Source: an uncultured Chromatiaceae bacterium
GTDB lineage: Bacteria > Pseudomonadota > Gammaproteobacteria > Enterobacterales > Alteromonadaceae
DNA: 46,630 nucleotides
Direction: 5' to 3'
Assembly (NCBI GenBank): GCA_937978655.1
Contig: CALJUX010000019.1
Coordinates: 1 to 46,630, forward strand
Of this stretch, positions 44,392-46,630 are shown in pieces. Under the pieces are notes generated by a model, which did not search any database, had not been told where the DNA came from, and was given only the letters and a program-made list of their open reading frames with translations. Within the stretch, counting starts at the first letter, position 1. Every line of letters begins with the position of its first letter. The position numbers and the translations under genes were made by a program.

Positions 44392-46020
44392 CGGCTGACT
44401 GAAATAAAATCCCTGCGCACCGCTGACACCGAGTTTTTGCAAGACCAGCCACTCGGCCTGCGACTCAACACCGGTGGCAATCACTTTAACGCCCCGCGCC
44501 TGATGGCTGGCCACCAGGCCACGGATAAACAGTTGTTGCTCCAGCTGGCTGTCAATATTACGCACCACCGATGTGTGCAGTTTCACCGCGTCAACCGGTA
44601 ATTCGGTCAGGTAGTCACAAGGGCTGATATTCAGCCCGACATGATCAATGATCAGACTGAAGCCCTGTTGCTGCAAACGCAGCAATTTGGGCCGGAGTTT
44701 CTGGTATTGCCTGATCAGATGATACTCATCAATTTCCAGTGCGATTTGTGCAGCCACTAATAGTCCGTCCTGCACACTTTGTTGTAACCATTGCATAAAT
44801 TCGCTGTTCAGCAGAGATTCTGCGGTCAGATTGACACTGCAACGCACACCATTTTTTTGTTCTGCCTGACAGAGCCGGGCGGCTTTGGTCAGCACGTATT
44901 GGTCCAGCTGCGCCGTCAGGCCACAATTAACTGCCATGGGTAAAAATACCGCAGCAGCCAATTTTTCGTGATCGCTGGTCTGCAGCCGGACCAGCACTTC
45001 ATGCTGAATGATGTCGTGTTGTTGCCAGGAAAACACCGGCTGGAAACTCAGCAAAAAACGATTTTCCCGCAAGGCATTGCCAAGCTCTGTACGCCACCAG
45101 ACGGACCCTTTGATCTTTGGTTTTTGCTCCGGATAAAAGCCATAAGCAGCGTTAGGCCCCTGTAACTGCGCGGTTTTCAGCGCCATATCGGCTTCAGACA
45201 TCACCTGATAACCGGTCTGACCGCGCTGATAAATGACATAGCCCAAATGGACCAAATCAAAATCTTCATATCCGGCAAAAAAGCTGGCCCGGCTTAACAC
45301 CATCGCCAGCCGGTCGCCAAGTTGTTCAGCATCTTTCTGTTCCATGCCCGGAATTAACAATGCTAAATCAGCGTCGGCAACCCTCGCCAGCACCGACACT
45401 GGTTGATGATTGACCAATTGCTGGATCAGATCCGCACTACCGGCCAGACGCTGAATGGCATCGTTGGGCCCGACACTGAACTCGGGATGACTGAGCTGGA
45501 TCAGAAACAACACCCCGCTTTGCGGCTCTGCCGGATCTAACAGGTAATGTTGCAGCTTACTTTCAAAATAAATGCGGTTGCCAATCGCCAGCTCATGATC
45601 GACCAGTCCCTGCACCCGGACCAGTTGACGAATTTCCTGTTCACGCCGGACCTGATGCTGCAACGTCTGACGCAGCAATGTCAGACGATCTGGCAAACTG
45701 CTGTCGCGACTGACCGGTAAATATGCGTCCTGCAGTAAATCATTCACCCGTTCAGTCAGCTGGGTCAATATTTGCTGATGTTCCTGCTGGCGCATCGTCT
45801 GTTGATGCAGCCAATGTAACAGCAGGACGGAGATCAGGCTGAGCAACACGGCGGCGGGTATTGCCACGGCCAGTACAATATTCAGCGCTACCGGCAATAC
45901 CTGAACAGCAAGCATCACGATGATGGCCAAACCGCCGTTCACCAGCATTAACAGCAGTGGCGCAGACAAAGCCAAAGGGCGGCTGGTCAGCCAGTTTTTC
46001 AAAGATTCCATCACGAACAT
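44356..46020 (-). CDS. mshH: CsrD/MshH-like protein with degenerate GGDEF and EAL domains
   Basis: A 554-residue inner-membrane protein with two N-terminal transmembrane helices (about 14-40 and 45-68), a short coiled coil and a degenerate GGDEF domain (about 145-300) in which the motif reads ADADL. A C-terminal EAL-like domain (about 313-550) follows, in which EAL is replaced by EVL (HEVLVR), DDFGTG by DHVGLN and AEGVE by ATGVE. Loss of these metal ligands predicts no cyclase or phosphodiesterase activity. CsrD (MshH) in enterics and vibrios is similarly degenerate and promotes RNase E decay of the small RNAs CsrB/C. The location beside the msh operon supports that assignment. The sequence is shorter than E. 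coli CsrD (646). Confidence 0.82.
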   Translation of the reverse strand: MFVMESLKNWLTSRPLALSAPLLLMLVNGGLAIIVMLAVQVLPVALNIVLAVAIPAAVLLSLISVLLLHWLHQQTMRQQEHQQILTQLTERVNDLLQDAYLPVSRDSSLPDRLTLLRQTLQHQVRREQEIRQLVRVQGLVDHELAIGNRIYFESKLQHYLLDPAEPQSGVLFLIQLSHPEFSVGPNDAIQRLAGSADLIQQLVNHQPVSVLARVADADLALLIPGMEQKDAEQLGDRLAMVLSRASFFAGYEDFDLVHLGYVIYQRGQTGYQVMSEADMALKTAQLQGPNAAYGFYPEQKPKIKGSVWWRTELGNALRENRFLLSFQPVFSWQQHDIIQHEVLVRLQTSDHEKLAAAVFLPMAVNCGLTAQLDQYVLTKAARLCQAEQKNGVRCSVNLTAESLLNSEFMQWLQQSVQDGLLVAAQIALEIDEYHLIRQYQKLRPKLLRLQQQGFSLIIDHVGLNISPCDYLTELPVDAVKLHTSVVRNIDSQLEQQLFIRGLVASHQARGVKVIATGVESQAEWLVLQKLGVSGAQGFYFSQPLAELMPQAQLS

Positions 46021-46261
46021 ACTCTTCGGGCCAGGTTTTTGAGTGTTAACGGCAAAGCCCGTTTTGTCGAGGAGACCCGCTGAATTTCACATATCCTGCC
46101 GGGCAGTACATTTGAGTGGTGCCTGCGGGCACATGGAGCCGGGGGAGTAAGACGGTGGGTTCGGATGGCTTTGGTTAGTTTTAGGCGTAAATATTGCGGC
46201 TTCGTAGGAGTCTGTTCAGCCGCGGAGCTTCGGGTGTGTTCAGCCGCCGTGTGACGGCCAG
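46021..46261. other. Intergenic region upstream of mshH
   Basis: No gene is supported. It contains a small hairpin (GTGCC at 46119-46123 and GGCAC at 46128-46132) and two copies of GTTCAGCC (46214-46221, 46238-46245) that recur at 46317-46324. It must hold the mshH promoter, but no clear -35/-10 pair was found. Confidence 0.4.
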
Positions 46262-46284
46262 ACGAGCCAAACTGTTGGCTGCTC
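46262..46284. repeat. Hairpin repeat 1 with CCAAACTGTTGG core
   Basis: AGCCAA (46265-46270), loop ACTG, TTGGCT (46275-46280). The outer bases GAGC and GCTC extend the stem imperfectly. It is the shortest of three hairpins sharing the same apex. Confidence 0.7.
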
Positions 46285-46289
46285 TAAAC

Positions 46290-46352
46290 CCCGGCCCCTT
46301 CGCAGAGCTCAGGGCCGTTCAGCCCGGACAACGCCAAACTGTTGGCGTTGTC
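46290..46352. repeat. Repeat unit with hairpin 2, perfect 11-bp stem
   Basis: A conserved block, CCCGGCCCC then TTCGCAGAGCTCAGGGC (46290-46315), precedes a perfect hairpin: GACAACGCCAA (46327-46337), loop ACTG, TTGGCGTTGTC (46342-46352). The block recurs at 46439-46463 with few changes. Confidence 0.8.
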
Positions 46353-46438
46353 TATTTCGGTCTTCACTGTCCTACTCTACGCGAAGTAAACCGCTAGGGT
46401 CTAAATACAAAAAACGTTAGGTGAGCCGTCGCCTTCTG

Positions 46439-46514
46439 CCCGGCCTTTCGCAGAGCTCAAGGCGTGAAACAGGCTCGAGGCCAAACTATTGGCCTCTCGA
46501 AAGCCCTGTTTCAC
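46439..46514. repeat. Repeat unit with hairpin 3, long interrupted stem
   Basis: The conserved block (46439-46463, CCCGGCC then TTTCGCAGAGCTCAAGGC) precedes a long hairpin. Its outer arms are GTGAAACAGG (46464-46473) and CCTGTTTCAC (46505-46514). Its inner arms are GAGGCCAA (46477-46484) and TTGGCCTC (46489-46496), with loop ACTA. Further outside, GTCGCC (46428-46433) and GGCGAC (46518-46523) can also pair. Confidence 0.8.
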
Positions 46515-46542
46515 CCTGGCGACCGCCTGTGCTCCATAAAGC

Positions 46543-46572
46543 AAAAGGCCCACTCGAATGAGTGGGCCTTTT
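46543..46572 (-). terminator. rRNA operon terminator
   Basis: A perfect 13-bp stem (AAAAGGCCCACTC at 46543-46555, GAGTGGGCCTTTT at 46560-46572) with a four-base loop lies 13 bases after the 5S rRNA end on the minus strand. The symmetrical A/T ends could work in both directions. Confidence 0.93.
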
Positions 46573-46584
46573 GGCTTTATTGGG

Positions 46585-46630
46585 AGCCTGGCGGTGTACT
46601 ACTCTCGCATGGCAACTGCCACACTACCAT
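46585..46630 (-). rRNA. rrf: 5S ribosomal RNA, 3' end (partial)
   Basis: Read on the minus strand, the last 46 bases match the 3' part of 5S rRNA: ATGGTAGTGTGG, then CATGCGAGAGTAG, ending in GCCAGGC, which pairs with the 5S 5' end (outside the window). The rest of the rrn operon lies to the right, transcribed towards this window. Confidence 0.95.

Noticed and set aside
46416..46422. Integron attC-like core (GTTAGGT)
   Set aside because: No matching inverse core was found at the expected distance and there is no integrase or cassette structure.

Overview
The window comes from a gammaproteobacterium with roughly 55% GC, most likely an Alteromonadales-type aquatic bacterium (Rheinheimera, Alishewanella or Arsukibacterium would fit; this is inferred from gene order and protein character, not from a search). 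The strongest anchor is the run msh (MSHA pilus) - mreBCD - maf - rng - yhdP - nitrilase - tldD, an order known from Vibrio/Shewanella-type genomes. The right edge cuts into the 3' end of a 5S rRNA on the minus strand, so an rRNA operon lies just outside.

Left part (1-9.9 kb): a cluster of decaying palindromic repeats (1-263), then a very large minus-strand surface lipoprotein built of TSP3-type calcium-binding repeats and a PQQ-like propeller (336-5315). Next come trhP and a yfhL-type ferredoxin (tRNA wobble-uridine hydroxylation), convergent with pmbA. darP is divergent from pmbA, and a small CigR/RcnB-like secreted protein follows.

Middle accessory block (10-14.4 kb): a secreted subtilisin-like protease with a PA insert, then two PEP-CTERM-type surface proteins, each a single-gene unit with its own terminator. 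Both PEP-CTERM genes are preceded by nearly identical sigma-54 (-24/-12) promoter elements. This is the most interesting regulatory signal in the window. The exosortase that would process them is not here.

Right part (14.4-43.4 kb): an almost continuous minus-strand series. Read in transcription order it is mshI-mshI2(pilN-like)-J-K-L-M-N-E-G, then mshB-A-C-D-O-P-Q, then mreB-C-D, maf, rng, yhdP, nit and tldD, then pssA and a phzF-family gene. The MSHA genes encode an inner-membrane PilMNO-like platform, a lipoprotein secretin, an MshEN-type c-di-GMP-responsive ATPase, a polytopic platform protein, pilins and the large MshQ. mshF is not found at its usual place. mreBCD set cell shape; maf, rng and yhdP form the usual downstream operon.

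Far right (43.4-46.6 kb): a PLP-dependent ACC-deaminase/D-cysteine-desulfhydrase-like gene sits on the opposite strand between mshI and a CsrD/MshH-like protein with degenerate GGDEF and EAL domains. Beyond that is a non-coding stretch of about 560 bp with three hairpins that share the core CCAAACTRTTGG but have different, still complementary, stems. The rrn terminator and the 5S rRNA end follow.
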